Source: Bordetella genomosp. 5 (GTDB lineage Bacteria; Pseudomonadota; Gammaproteobacteria; Burkholderiales; Burkholderiaceae_B). From it: 64,000 nucleotides of DNA. This document shows positions 32,417-41,814 of this stretch, piece by piece. Each line of letters opens with the position of its first letter. Position 1 is the first letter of the stretch. The notes beneath the pieces were generated by a model. It searched no databases. It saw only the letters and a list, made by a program, of their open reading frames with translations, and had not been told where the DNA came from. Made by a program: the position numbers and the translations under genes. Where the stretch lies: contig NZ_NEVN01000001.1 of NCBI RefSeq assembly GCF_002261475.1, positions 124,001 through 188,000 of the forward strand, written 5' to 3'.

Positions 32417-33289
32417 TGACGGCGCCGCCGCCATCAGCGTGTCCAGAAACGCCTGGGCCAGGGCGGCGCGCACGCCGTTGCGCGGCCACAGCATGCCGAT
32501 CTGGCGCACCGGGCACGGCGCCGGCAGCGCCCAGCGGCGCAGTGCGGGATCGGGCGCGCCGATCACCGGCCAGTCGGGCAGCACCGATACGCCGAAGCCT
32601 TCGGCCACCAGGCGTGCGATGTGCTCGATGCCATCGAGCTCGAACTGCACCTTGGGCCGGATGCCATGGCTGCGCAGGTACTGGTCGGCCATCTTGCCCG
32701 CCACCACGTTGCGGTCATAGCGGATGAACGGTTCGCGGGCGGCCACCCGCAGCGGGTCGCGCACCCGCAGCCCGGCCGGGGTCAGCAGGATCAGCGCCTC
32801 TTCGCGCAGCGGATGCCACGCGTAGGTCTTGGTCAGCTCGAAGGCCGGATGCACGAGGATCGCCGCGTCGAGGTCGCCCACCGTGACGCGATCGAGCAGC
32901 CGCGCCGACGTGCCGGGCTCGATGTAGATCGGGATGCCGGGATGGGCCTGCTTCCAGGCGCGCAGCATCGGCGGCAGCATGCCCATCAGCGCCGATGGGG
33001 TGGCCCCCAGGCGCAGCGGGCCCGCGGGCAGGCCCGTGGCCGAAGCGGCCGAACGCAGATCGCTGGCGTCGCGCAGCAGGGCGCGAGCGCGATCGAGGAT
33101 GCGCTGGCCCGCCGCGGTGGGCTGCACGGTGCGGCCGGCGCGTGCCAGCAGCGGCGTGCCGATGTCGGCTTCGAGCGCGCGCAGCTGCTGCGTGACCGTG
33201 GTGGGCGCGAGGTCGAGCCGCCGGGCCGCCTCGGCGATCGAACCGAACTCGGCGACGGCGACGAAGCTCTGCAGGAAACGGGTGTCCAT
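32375..33289 (-). CDS. LysR-family transcriptional regulator
   Basis: A 304-residue LysR regulator. The helix-turn-helix is MDTRFLQSFVAVAEFGSIAEAARRLDLAPTTVTQQLRALE, with LLARAGRTVQPTAAGQ closing the wing. The effector domain begins at LRLGATPSALMGMLPPML. It is divergent from the third enolase-superfamily gene at 33433, with a 21-bp imperfect palindrome at 33290-33310 just before its ATG. It ends inside the 3' end of the convergent MFS gene (42-base overlap). Confidence 0.92.
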   Translation of the reverse strand: MDTRFLQSFVAVAEFGSIAEAARRLDLAPTTVTQQLRALEADIGTPLLARAGRTVQPTAAGQRILDRARALLRDASDLRSAASATGLPAGPLRLGATPSALMGMLPPMLRAWKQAHPGIPIYIEPGTSARLLDRVTVGDLDAAILVHPAFELTKTYAWHPLREEALILLTPAGLRVRDPLRVAAREPFIRYDRNVVAGKMADQYLRSHGIRPKVQFELDGIEHIARLVAEGFGVSVLPDWPVIGAPDPALRRWALPAPCPVRQIGMLWPRNGVRAALAQAFLDTLMAAAPSSAHGHRRGRNAGG

Positions 33290-33310
33290 GACCGCGTATT
33301 TTACGTGGTC
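33290..33310. promoter_or_regulatory. Imperfect 21-bp palindrome at the lysR start (putative operator)
   Basis: GACCGCGTAT-T-TTACGTGGTC (33290-33310): 8 of 10 arm positions are complementary. It abuts the ATG of the minus-strand lysR gene, as autoregulated LysR sites often do, and is about 125 bp before the enolase-superfamily gene. Confidence 0.45.
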
Positions 33311-33432
33311 TGAAACTGGAAATCGCCGATTCTTATGCGTTCTCGCACAGGGCAGACTGGCTGGGCTTTGTTTCTCGACACGCGCTGACCGGCTGCACCG
33401 GGGTGCGTGTACCGATCACTCAGGAGACCCTC

Positions 33433-34557
33433 TTGCCTATCATCGCCTCTATCGACGTCTGCGCGGCCCGTGTGCCGCTGGACAAAGTCACTTCGTTCTC
33501 CAACCGTACCGTCACGGAGCGCCACTACGGCCTGGTGAAGGTGCGCAGTGCCGACGGCATCGAGGGCGTCGGTTTTTGTTATGTGGGCAGCGCCGCCGGC
33601 GAGCTGTTCCGCGTGGCCGTGGAGCAATTGCTCGCCCCGGTGGTGCTGGGCCGCGATTCGCTGGCCGTCGAGGCGCTGTGGCAGGAGATGTACCAGGAAA
33701 GCCTGCTGCAGGGCCGGGCCGGGACGGTGATGCGCGCGATCAGCGCCATCGACATCGCGCTGTGGGATCTCAATGCCAAGAGCGCGGGGCTGCCCTTGCA
33801 CAAGTATCTGGGCGCGGCCCAGACCGACAGCGTCGCGGCCTACGCCAGCGGCGGCTATTACGTGGAAGGCAAGACGGCCGAGATGCTGGGCGAGGAGATG
33901 GCCAGCTTCGTCGAGCTGGGCTTCTCCGCGGTGAAGATGAAGATGGGCCGCTGGTCGCCGCAGGGCGAAGAGTCGCGCGTGCGCGCGGCGCGCGAGGCGA
34001 TCGGCCCCGACGTGGAGCTCATGCTCGATTGCAATAACGGCTGGGTCGACACCGTGCAGGCGATGCAGTACCTGCGCCGGATCGAGCAGTACGACCCGTA
34101 CTTCATCGAAGAGCCGTTCAGCCCGGACGACATCGAGAGCCACGCGCGCCTCGCGCGGCTTACCAAAGTGCCGGTGGCCACGGCGGAAATCGGCTACGGC
34201 CGCTGGTATCACAAGCAACTGCTGGACGCGGGCGCGGCGGCCATTCTGCAGACCGACGCCGCCGTCTGCGGCGGCATCACCGAATGGAAGCGTATCGCCG
34301 CGATGGCGGCGGGCTACGGCGTGCAGGTGTGCCCGCACTGGTTCCACGACGTGCATGCGCCGCTTGCGGCCGCCACGCCGAACGCGCGCTATGTGGAATT
34401 CTTCTGGGACGACCAGGTGCTGAATTTCCGTCGGCTGATCGACCGGCAGCTGGAGCATCGCAAGGGCCGCGTCGTGCTGCACCAGGAACCCGGCCTGGGC
34501 TTTGGTTTCGACGAGAAGCAGGTCACGAAATACGGCACCTGGAACCGCGTGTCCTGA
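33433..34557 (+). CDS. Third mandelate racemase / muconate lactonizing enzyme family protein
   Basis: A 374-residue enolase-superfamily enzyme. The TTG at 33433 has a good CAGGAG ribosome site; an in-frame GTG at 33403 has none. Barrel features: K168-M-K170 on strand 2, metal ligands D199 (LDCNNG), E226 (IEEP) and E252 (TAEIGYG), and His302 in CPHWFHD. The substitution of Ile after the third ligand (AEIGYG, not GEN/GES) and the Phe/His-rich seventh strand set it apart from the other two copies in this window. It is controlled most likely by the divergent LysR. Its next neighbours are unrelated, so it stands alone as an acid-sugar-dehydratase-like or racemase enzyme. Confidence 0.9.
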   Translation: MPIIASIDVCAARVPLDKVTSFSNRTVTERHYGLVKVRSADGIEGVGFCYVGSAAGELFRVAVEQLLAPVVLGRDSLAVEALWQEMYQESLLQGRAGTVMRAISAIDIALWDLNAKSAGLPLHKYLGAAQTDSVAAYASGGYYVEGKTAEMLGEEMASFVELGFSAVKMKMGRWSPQGEESRVRAAREAIGPDVELMLDCNNGWVDTVQAMQYLRRIEQYDPYFIEEPFSPDDIESHARLARLTKVPVATAEIGYGRWYHKQLLDAGAAAILQTDAAVCGGITEWKRIAAMAAGYGVQVCPHWFHDVHAPLAAATPNARYVEFFWDDQVLNFRRLIDRQLEHRKGRVVLHQEPGLGFGFDEKQVTKYGTWNRVS

Positions 34558-34607
34558 GCCGATAGCCGCGCGCTGACTGCCAGGTGCGCGGGGTGCCGCG
34601 CGCCGGC

Positions 34608-35033
34608 TCAGGCCGGGCGCTTGCGGGACCGGCCCGCGCCCGGCGCCACGCCGATGCGCGGGTCGCGCGCCCGCACCGCCGCGACGAGCCGCGCGGCCGT
34701 GCTTTCGAAATCTTCGTGGTCCTGCGGCACATACAGCCACTTGCCCAGCACCGGGTGTGGGCGCAGCGCGGGATACGCCGCGGCGAGCGAAGAATGGTGG
34801 GCATGCTCGGTACACACGAGCAGGCCGCTCCACGGCGGATCGCGGTCGGACACGGTCAGGCAGAGCTGGCCGTCGAGATAGGCCGCCTCGCTACCGAAGA
34901 TCCGGCGCCGCGCGTAGCCAGGGTCGGACTCGAGCGGTTCGAGCACCCACAGCAGCGTATTGGCGACCGCCGCCCGCGTGCGCGCGGGCGGGGCGAAGGG
35001 GTCGGCGCGGCGGCTCACGCGCGAGTCTTCCAC
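34608..35033 (-). CDS. Hypothetical protein with a YjbR/TfoX-like core
   Basis: A 141-residue protein. The core reads RRRIFGSEAAYLDGQLCLTVSDRD, SGLLVCTEHAHHSSLAAAYPALRPHPVLGKWLYVPQDHEDFESTAARLVAAVRARDPRIG, which has the layout of small YjbR/TfoX-like folds, but I cannot name it firmly. The tail is basic (RSRKRPA). GTG at 35033 follows the upstream MFS stop by eight bases; the gene is probably co-transcribed. It might be a minor partner of the transporter, or unrelated. Confidence 0.7.
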   Translation of the reverse strand: MEDSRVSRRADPFAPPARTRAAVANTLLWVLEPLESDPGYARRRIFGSEAAYLDGQLCLTVSDRDPPWSGLLVCTEHAHHSSLAAAYPALRPHPVLGKWLYVPQDHEDFESTAARLVAAVRARDPRIGVAPGAGRSRKRPA

Positions 35034-35040
35034 GAGCCTG

Positions 35041-36573
35041 TCATTCGAGATTCGGATGACGGTCGGCGAGCCGCTGACGGCGTTCGCGCAGGGCCTCGAT
35101 TTCCTGCTCCAGCGTTTCGATCTCGGCGTCGATGTCCTGCACGCTCTGCTCGATATGCTCGTAAGCCTGCTGCAACAGCACCTTGGCCTCGCGCCGGCTC
35201 GACGCGGTGGGCGTGGCGCCGCGCATCGGCCGGTTGGCCGTCTCGGGCAGGAAGAACGAGGTGATCAGGCCGACCACCGAGGCCGCCATCAGGTAGAAGG
35301 CCGGCATCATGAGATTGTCGGTTTCTTCGACCAGCCACGCGGCCACGGTAGGCGTGAGACCGGCCACGATGATGGCGATGTTGAACGAGCTGGCCAGCGC
35401 GCTGTAGCGGATGCGCGTGGGGAACAGCGCGGGCAAGGTGGCGGCCATGATGCCGATCAGGCAGTTGAGGAACACCGCGATCAGCAGCAGGCCCAGAAAG
35501 ATCAGGCCGGTGTTGTCGCTGCCGATCAGGTGGAAAGCCGGAATGGCCGACACCAGCAGGCCCAGACTCCCCACCAGCAGGAAGGGTTTGCGTCCGACCT
35601 TGTCGCTGATGAAGCCGACCACCGGTTGCACGAACAACATCCCGACCATCACCACCACGATGATGAGCACGCCGTGGCCTTCGGTGTAGCCCAGGCTGCC
35701 CGACAGATAGGTGGGCATGTAGGTGAGCAGCATGTAGTAGGTGATGTTGGTCACCAGCACCATGCCCACGCTCACCAGCAGGGCGCGGCGATACTTCGAG
35801 AAGATCTCGCCGAACGCGACCTTGGGTTTTTCCTGCACGGCATCGCGGTCTTCCTGCTCCATCTTCTCGAGCTGCTGCGTGAACGCCGGGGTTTCTTCGG
35901 CGGCGTGCCGCAGGTACAGGCCGAGCAGGCCGAGCGGGCCGGCCACGAAGAACGGAATGCGCCAGCCCCAGTCGAGGAAGGTCTGCTCGCCCAGCATGGT
36001 CTGCAACAGCACCACCATGCCGGCGCCGATCACGAAGCCCGCGATGGAGCCGAAATCCAGCCAGCTGCCCAGGAAGCCGCGCTGGCGGTCGGGCGCGTAC
36101 TCGGCCACGAACACCGCCGCGCCGGTGTATTCGCCGCCGACCGAGAAGCCCTGCGCCAGCTTGCACAGCAGCAGCAGAATGGGCGCCCAGATGCCGATGG
36201 CGGCGTAGGAGGGAATGAGGCCGATACAGAACGTGCTGATGGCCATGATGATGATGGTGAGCGAGAGCACCTTCTGGCGCCCGAAGCGGTCACCCATCAC
36301 GCCGAAGAAAATGCCGCCCAGCGGGCGCACCAGGAAGGGCACCGAAAACGTACCGAGGGCCGCGATCGTCTGCACGGCCGGCGAGGCGTCCGGAAAGAAC
36401 ACCTTGCCCAGCGCGAAGGCCACGAAGCCATACACGCCGAAATCGAACCATTCCATCGCATTGCCGAGCGCGGCCGCGGTCACGGCCTTCTTGAGCTTGG
36501 AATTGTCGATGACGGTGATGTCGCCGATCTCGAGCGGACGAACTTCTTGCTGCGCCGGGGTAGTCTCAGCCAT
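35041..36573 (-). CDS. MFS transporter of the metabolite:H+ symporter (MHS) family, ProP-like
   Basis: A 510-residue MHS transporter. Diagnostic: GNAMEWFDFGVYGFVAFALGKVFFP at the start, SVPFLVRPLGGIFFGVMGDRFGRQKVL, and AQGFSVGGEYTGAAVFVAEYAPDRQRGFLGSWLDFGSIAGF. The C-terminal 50 residues are a heptad-like coiled coil (LLQQAYEHIEQSVQDIDAEIETLEQEIEALRERRQ), the osmosensing feature seen in E. coli ProP. ATG at 36573 is chosen; upstream GTG codons at 36600 and 36594 are alternatives. It may take up proline or betaine under osmotic stress; proline import would also fit putA at 14.8 kb, but that is only inference. Confidence 0.9.
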   Translation of the reverse strand: MAETTPAQQEVRPLEIGDITVIDNSKLKKAVTAAALGNAMEWFDFGVYGFVAFALGKVFFPDASPAVQTIAALGTFSVPFLVRPLGGIFFGVMGDRFGRQKVLSLTIIIMAISTFCIGLIPSYAAIGIWAPILLLLCKLAQGFSVGGEYTGAAVFVAEYAPDRQRGFLGSWLDFGSIAGFVIGAGMVVLLQTMLGEQTFLDWGWRIPFFVAGPLGLLGLYLRHAAEETPAFTQQLEKMEQEDRDAVQEKPKVAFGEIFSKYRRALLVSVGMVLVTNITYYMLLTYMPTYLSGSLGYTEGHGVLIIVVVMVGMLFVQPVVGFISDKVGRKPFLLVGSLGLLVSAIPAFHLIGSDNTGLIFLGLLLIAVFLNCLIGIMAATLPALFPTRIRYSALASSFNIAIIVAGLTPTVAAWLVEETDNLMMPAFYLMAASVVGLITSFFLPETANRPMRGATPTASSRREAKVLLQQAYEHIEQSVQDIDAEIETLEQEIEALRERRQRLADRHPNLE

Positions 36574-36725
36574 GGCCTGTTCCAGAGAATGCACACCCAC
36601 TGATTATGACCCCGAAATCGGCCTGCGGGTCGGTACCGATAATTCAGGAAATAGTCAGGATTGGCGCGGTGTTCGGCGGTGCCGCGGGCTGCTCCGCCGG
36701 CGCGTGATCGGTCGCCGGACCACGT

Positions 36726-37490
36726 TCAATGACGGGTGGCCATCCAGAAGAAGGTGATGCCCGACACGATCAACAGGCCGTCGAGCAGCCGGTCGTAGGT
36801 GGTCTTCGACAACGCGAGGACGAGCGGCTTGCTGAGCGCCGTGCCGAGCATGATGCCGGCGCCGGTGAGCAGGCCCTGGGCGAGCACCGGCCACGGCAAC
36901 GCGCCCTGGCTCGCGAAGGTGATCACCTTGCCCACGTAGAGGAACAGCGAGCTCAACGCCTCGGTGCCGAGAAAAGCGCCGCCGCTCAGGCCATACGCCG
37001 TGAACGCCGGCACGCTCAGCGGGCCGGTGGAGAGCACCAGGCCGGTCAGAAAGCCGATGTCTGCGCCGCAGGCCGCAAGCTGGGCGAGCGAGAGGCGGCG
37101 CCGCCCGCGCGCCAGATGCCGCCGTACCCACACCATCGTCAGGAAGAACACGCCCAGGCCCGCGTCGATCGACCAGGCGGGCAAGCTCAGCATGGTGCGG
37201 GCGCCGAGCGCGGCCGCGGGCACGCCGGGCAGCGCGAACGCGAGCGCCGCGCGCCAGTCGGTGTCGCGCCACCAGACCAGGGCGCGCGCCAGATTGCCCA
37301 TCACCGCGGCCACCGCCATGATCGGGATCGCGGCCTTCGGGCCGTACACGGACACGAGCACGGGCAGCAGGATCAACGAGGAGCCCGTGCCGATGACGCC
37401 GCTGATGCCGCCGGCGAGCAACGCGATCGCGAAAACGAGGAGATAGAGCAAGGTGCGGAGGGAGGAGACGCGCAGCGTGGTGGCAGGCAT
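36726..37490 (-). CDS. Sulfite exporter TauE/SafE (TSUP) family membrane protein
   Basis: A 254-residue, roughly eight-helix TSUP protein. The N-terminal signature helix reads LLAGGISGVIGTGSSLILLPVLV and its internal repeat is ADIGFLTGLVLSTGPLSVPAFTAYGLSGGAFLGTEAL, as expected for the duplicated DUF81 unit. ATG at 37490 is preferred to a GTG at 37511 by position; neither has a strong ribosome site. Members export or import sulfite, sulfoacetate or other small anions. No sulfur gene is near, so the substrate is unclear. Confidence 0.88.
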   Translation of the reverse strand: MPATTLRVSSLRTLLYLLVFAIALLAGGISGVIGTGSSLILLPVLVSVYGPKAAIPIMAVAAVMGNLARALVWWRDTDWRAALAFALPGVPAAALGARTMLSLPAWSIDAGLGVFFLTMVWVRRHLARGRRRLSLAQLAACGADIGFLTGLVLSTGPLSVPAFTAYGLSGGAFLGTEALSSLFLYVGKVITFASQGALPWPVLAQGLLTGAGIMLGTALSKPLVLALSKTTYDRLLDGLLIVSGITFFWMATRH

Positions 37491-37618
37491 CTTAACCAAC
37501 CGTAACGTCACCGGGGGCGGGCTTTAGTAAGATCGCTCGACTGCCCCGGCCGCGGAGGTGCAGGCGCGGCCGCCGCGCGCATCGCCTCCGGATTCTCTAC
37601 TCTGCTCACTTGGCGCCC

Positions 37619-38956
37619 ATGAACGATACCGTCATCGCCTGTCCGATCCGACGCCGCCTGAGTGCCTGGCGCAACGGCGATTGGTCCGGCGCCAGCGCGG
37701 GGCTCGATAAATGGCTGGCCATTCAACGCGATCCGCTGGCGTGGCTGGCCAGCGTGCATCAGGCCCAGCCCGATATCAGCAGCATGCGCATGGGACCGCG
37801 CCGGGTCTGGTGCGTGTTCCATCCCGAGGCGGTGCATGCGCTGATGGTCACGCATCGCAGCGACCTGCGCCGCTGGGAGCCCAGCCTGTGCATGATGCGC
37901 CAATGGAACGGCCGCAGCTTCATGATGCGCGAAGGCGCGCAGGCGCGCGAGCAACGGCAGAAGGTGCGGCCGCACATCCAGCCGCCGCCCGTCGACGACA
38001 TCCTGCGCCTGGCGCAGCGCTGGTCCGACGGCATCCCGGCGGGCGCCCGGCGCGATCTCGATCTGGAGATGGCCTGCTACAGCATCACGCTGACCGGGCA
38101 CGCGCTGTTCGGGCTGGACCTGAGCGAATCGGCCGAGCCGATCGCGCGCGCGGTGCGCATTCTGTCGCGCGTGGCCCTGCTCGAAACCAGCACCGGCCTG
38201 CCGCTGGGTCATTGGTTTCCGAGCAAGCTGTGCCCGCGCAAGCGTTGGGCGCTGCGTACGCTGCGCACGCAGATCGAAAGCGTGGCTGCGCGCTCGACCC
38301 GGCCGCTCACGGTGCATCGCGAGGACCTCGCCACCCTGCTGATGGCGGCGCATCAGTCCACCGGCGCCACGCTGGCCTGGACGCAATTGTTGCTCGCGCA
38401 ACATCCCACGATCCGCGATGCGCTGCGCGCGGAGCTCGACGCGATCGACTGGCGCGATATCACCCGGCTGCAGGATCTGCAGCGCGCGCCCTTGCTGCGA
38501 GCCGTGATCCAGGAGTCGATGCGGCTCTACCCGCCGGCGTATGCACTCGTGCCGCGCCAGCTCTCGCGTGCGTTGCAGGTGCAAGGCCACACCTTGCATC
38601 GCGGTGACATCGTGATGGTGTCGAGCTGGATCACACAGCGCGATGCGCGCTGGTTTCCCGAGCCCACACGATTCATGCCCGAGCGCTTTCTGGGCGAGGA
38701 CGACCGGCCGCAGGGCGCCTATTTTCCGTTCGGCCTCGGCGATCGGGCCTGCCCGGGCACCGGCATGGCGATGCTCGACCTCGCGGTCTCGCTGGCCTAC
38801 TGGGTCACGCATTGGGATATCGAGCTGTTGCAGCCGGTTCAGCCACAGGGCTGGTTTTCGCTGCGGCCGCGCCAGGCCGAGGTGCGCTTCGTGCCACGCG
38901 CCGGCGCGTCGCTGCGCGGCATGCCCGATCGCGCGCCGATGACCGTGGCCGCCTGA
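37619..38956 (+). CDS. Cytochrome P450
   Basis: A 445-residue soluble P450. K-helix ExxR is E299-S-M-R302, then YPPAY; the haem loop is FPFGLGDRACPGTGM with the thiolate Cys378. The I-helix carries AAHQSTGATLAW where classical members have AGxDTT; the acidic residue before Thr is Gln here, so oxygen activation may be altered. No transmembrane anchor is seen, so it is cytoplasmic. No ferredoxin or reductase gene is near. Neighbours are a TSUP gene (divergent) and a spermidine-synthase-like gene, which tell nothing about substrate. ATG at 37619 is the only good start; no clear ribosome site. Confidence 0.92.
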   Translation: MNDTVIACPIRRRLSAWRNGDWSGASAGLDKWLAIQRDPLAWLASVHQAQPDISSMRMGPRRVWCVFHPEAVHALMVTHRSDLRRWEPSLCMMRQWNGRSFMMREGAQAREQRQKVRPHIQPPPVDDILRLAQRWSDGIPAGARRDLDLEMACYSITLTGHALFGLDLSESAEPIARAVRILSRVALLETSTGLPLGHWFPSKLCPRKRWALRTLRTQIESVAARSTRPLTVHREDLATLLMAAHQSTGATLAWTQLLLAQHPTIRDALRAELDAIDWRDITRLQDLQRAPLLRAVIQESMRLYPPAYALVPRQLSRALQVQGHTLHRGDIVMVSSWITQRDARWFPEPTRFMPERFLGEDDRPQGAYFPFGLGDRACPGTGMAMLDLAVSLAYWVTHWDIELLQPVQPQGWFSLRPRQAEVRFVPRAGASLRGMPDRAPMTVAA

Positions 38957-39016
38957 TTGCCGTCATCGGATCGCGCGTGTCTAATGCGGGATGCGCTCCT
39001 TCAGCGCCCTGCCGCC

Positions 39017-39793
39017 ATGACACATCAGCCAGACACCGACCACGACGACGATTCTTCTCTGCCCGCCGCGCCGCATCGGCCTTTCGTGCAAAACGCAGGC
39101 AACCGCCGTTCGCTACATTTCACCGGCCAGGAAGTGCAGAGCAGCATGTCAGTGCTCAACCCCGACGCGCTCGAGATCGAATACACGCGGATGATGATGG
39201 GCTTCGTGCTGTGGCAGCCCGAGCCCGCGCGCATGTTGATGGTGGGTCTGGGAGGCGGTTCGTTGCCTAAATTCTGTCACCGCTATCTGCCCGCCGCCGA
39301 TATCACGGTCGTGGAAATCGATCCCGCGGTGATCGCATTGCGCGAGGCCTTCATGGTGCCGCCGGAAAGCGAGCGCTTTCGGGTGGTGCAGGCCGACGCG
39401 GCCGACTATATGGCCACGCTCGACGGCGAGATCGACGTGCTCATGCTGGATGGTTTCGTGACCGGCGGCATTCCGCCTCAGCTCTGCTCGGAAGCGTTCT
39501 ATGCCGATTGCCATCGCGCGCTGCGCGACGATGGCATCCTCGTCATCAACTTCCACGTCAATCATCGCGAGCATCACACCTATCTGGACCGGGTGCGCGC
39601 GGCCTTCGGCCCGGCGATGTTCGAGGTGGTGGACGACGACATGACCAACAGCATCGTGTTCGCCTGCAAAGGCGATCTGCTCGACGACCCCGCGGCGGCC
39701 GCGCTGGCTCGCCCCGCCTCGCTCTCCAAGGATGCCTGGCGTCAGCTCATGCCCACCATGCGCGTGATCGGCGCGACGCTCGAGCTGCGCTGA
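39017..39793 (+). CDS. Spermidine synthase-like (class I methyltransferase-fold) protein
   Basis: A 258-residue Rossmann-fold protein with the SAM/decarboxy-SAM-binding blocks MVGLGGGSLPKFCHRYLP, ITVVEIDP and VVQADAADYM. The region after the last (IDVLMLDGFVTGGIPPQLCSEAFY) resembles aminopropyltransferases in position, but the catalytic D-x-T-D-P of real spermidine synthase is replaced by DGFVTGG. It may be a related methyltransferase or an inactive homologue. ATG at 39017 is chosen; an upstream open start overlaps nothing but lacks support. It is 60 bp after the P450, same direction. Confidence 0.85.
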   Translation: MTHQPDTDHDDDSSLPAAPHRPFVQNAGNRRSLHFTGQEVQSSMSVLNPDALEIEYTRMMMGFVLWQPEPARMLMVGLGGGSLPKFCHRYLPAADITVVEIDPAVIALREAFMVPPESERFRVVQADAADYMATLDGEIDVLMLDGFVTGGIPPQLCSEAFYADCHRALRDDGILVINFHVNHREHHTYLDRVRAAFGPAMFEVVDDDMTNSIVFACKGDLLDDPAAAALARPASLSKDAWRQLMPTMRVIGATLELR

Positions 39794-40116
39794 ACGCCGC
39801 CGCCACGGGCAATGATCGGCAACGCAAGGAAATGCCGCGATATATGCGGATCCGCGCGAATTTGGCCCCGATTTTCATGACGACGCGTGGATCGGCCAAA
39901 CCAGAAAGATTGGCCTAAAACGCGCCGCTCCTCGCCTGATCTGTCCGCCACCCCGATTGCTAGCATTCGGGCTCCATCGCGCGATATGCCGCTACGGGCG
40001 CGTCCGCGCTGGCCATTACATCTATCTAACAGCATCATTTTGGAGGCGGATCTCCAGGGCAGGCGGGTGCGTGGGTTGCCGCGTTGCCATACGCCTTGGC
40101 AGCATTCGGGGCAGTC
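39794..40116. other. 323-bp intergenic region before the chemoreceptor
   Basis: Contains AT-rich patches but no repeat or strong hairpin. TAAA at 39916, then GCCTGAT 14 bases later, vaguely resembles a sigma-28 promoter (TAAA-N15-GCCGATAA), but the spacing and -10 are imperfect. No gene seen. Confidence 0.4.
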
Positions 40117-41733
40117 ATGAAGAATCTGAAGCTTGGGACCCGGCTCGCGGCCGGCTTTGCCGTTCTGTTGGCGATGATGATCGTCATGTGCGTGGTGGGC
40201 CTGTACAGCCTGGCCGACATCAATCGCGCCGTCGACAATGTGACGCATCAATCGCTGACCAAGGATCGCATGGTCAACGACTGGAGCCGATTCATCCATA
40301 CGGGCGTGACCCGCACCACCGCGATCGCCAAGAGCAGCGATCCCAGCCTCGCCGGGTTCTTTACGCAGGATGCCGCCGCATCCACCGCCCAGGCCTCCAA
40401 ACTGCAACAGCAGATCGAGCCGCTGATCCAGGGCGACGCCGAGAAGCAGGTATGGGCCGGCATCGGCAAGGCGCGCACCGAGTACCTCAGCTCGCGCGAC
40501 CGCATCTTCAAGGCCAAGCAGGAAGGCAATGTCGAGCTGGCCGAGCGCATCTTCACGCAGGAGTATCTGTCGGCTTCGCGCCGCTTCATCGATCTGATCA
40601 CGCAGCTCTCCGACATGCAGCGCGCGGACATCGACGCGCAGGCGGTCAGCATCGAGAGCTCGTATAACGTCGCCAATCTGTGGATGATCGTCCTGGGCGC
40701 CATCGCCGTCCTGAGCGGTCTGGCGCTGTCGATCCTGCTCACGCGCAGCATCACGCGGCCGCTGGCCGACGCGGTGCGCGTGGCGCGCACGGTGGCCGAC
40801 AACGATCTGACGAGCCGCATCACCGCGACGTCCAAGGACGAGATCGGCGAACTGATGCACGCGCTCGAGTCGATGAACAACAACCTGGCCCTCACGGTCA
40901 CCCGCATTCGCGCCGGCGTCGAGAACATCGCGTCGGCGTCGGGCCAGATCGCGGCGGGCAACACCGATTTGTCGTCGCGTACGGAGCAGCAGGCCGCGTC
41001 GCTCGAAGAGACCGCCGCGTCGATGGAAGAGCTGTCCTCCACCGTCAAGCAGAATGCCGAGAGCGCGCGTCAGGCCAACCAGCTGGCGGCTGCCGCGTCG
41101 GATACCGCCTCGCGCGGCGGCTCTACCGTGTCGGAAGTGGTCAGCACCATGAGCGCGATCTCGTCGAGCTCGGTGAAGATCGCCGACATCGTGTCGGTGA
41201 TCGACGGCATCGCCTTCCAGACCAACATCCTGGCGCTGAACGCCGCCGTGGAAGCCGCGCGTGCCGGCGAGCAGGGCAAGGGCTTCGCGGTCGTGGCCGC
41301 CGAGGTGCGCACGCTGGCGCAGCGCAGCGCGCAGGCCGCCAAGGAGATCAAGACGCTCATCGAAGACACGGTGCAGAAGATCGGTCAGGGCTCGGACAGC
41401 GCGGCGCGCGCCGGCGCCACGATGCAGGAGATCGTGAGTTCGGTGCAGCGCGTGACGGACATCATGGGCGAGATCGCGGCCGCATCGGCCGAGCAGGCCG
41501 ATGGCATCGAACAGGTCAACCGCGCCGTGGCGCAGATGGACGAAGTCACGCAGCAGAACGCCGCACTGGTCGAAGAGGCCGCGGCCGCCGCGGGCTCGAT
41601 GCAGGACCAGGCCGCCGATCTGCGCGGCGCGGTCAGCGCGTTCAAGCTGCAGGCAGGACAGGGCCAGGCGCAGGATGCGCGCGCCGCCGCCCCGCGCCTG
41701 AGTGGCGCGCCGCTGCAGCTCGCAGCCTACTGA
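40117..41733 (+). CDS. Methyl-accepting chemotaxis protein
   Basis: A 538-residue Tsr/Tar-class chemoreceptor. TM1 is about residues 10-30, a helical periplasmic sensor of some 155 residues follows, TM2 is about 188-208 ([20 protein letters not shown]), then HAMP ([21 protein letters not shown]). Methylation helix 1 contains the Gln/Glu-rich [21 protein letters not shown]; the hairpin tip reads [36 protein letters not shown], fully conserved and bound by CheA/CheW. It ends PLQLAAY with no C-terminal CheR-binding pentapeptide. Ligand unknown. It stands alone; a bidirectional terminator follows at 41815. Confidence 0.95.
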   Translation: MKNLKLGTRLAAGFAVLLAMMIVMCVVGLYSLADINRAVDNVTHQSLTKDRMVNDWSRFIHTGVTRTTAIAKSSDPSLAGFFTQDAAASTAQASKLQQQIEPLIQGDAEKQVWAGIGKARTEYLSSRDRIFKAKQEGNVELAERIFTQEYLSASRRFIDLITQLSDMQRADIDAQAVSIESSYNVANLWMIVLGAIAVLSGLALSILLTRSITRPLADAVRVARTVADNDLTSRITATSKDEIGELMHALESMNNNLALTVTRIRAGVENIASASGQIAAGNTDLSSRTEQQAASLEETAASMEELSSTVKQNAESARQANQLAAAASDTASRGGSTVSEVVSTMSAISSSSVKIADIVSVIDGIAFQTNILALNAAVEAARAGEQGKGFAVVAAEVRTLAQRSAQAAKEIKTLIEDTVQKIGQGSDSAARAGATMQEIVSSVQRVTDIMGEIAAASAEQADGIEQVNRAVAQMDEVTQQNAALVEEAAAAAGSMQDQAADLRGAVSAFKLQAGQGQAQDARAAAPRLSGAPLQLAAY

Positions 41734-41814
41734 GCGCCGGCCGGCCCACCGCGCATGCCGGGCCCAGGCCCCGCGTGCGCGTGACGCGGCCCGGCTCGCG
41801 ACGAATCCCGCAAG

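Noticed and set aside
39916-39940. Sigma-28 promoter for the chemoreceptor
   Set aside because: TAAA-N14-GCCTGAT has wrong spacing and several mismatches to TAAA-N15-GCCGATAA, so I did not annotate it as a feature.
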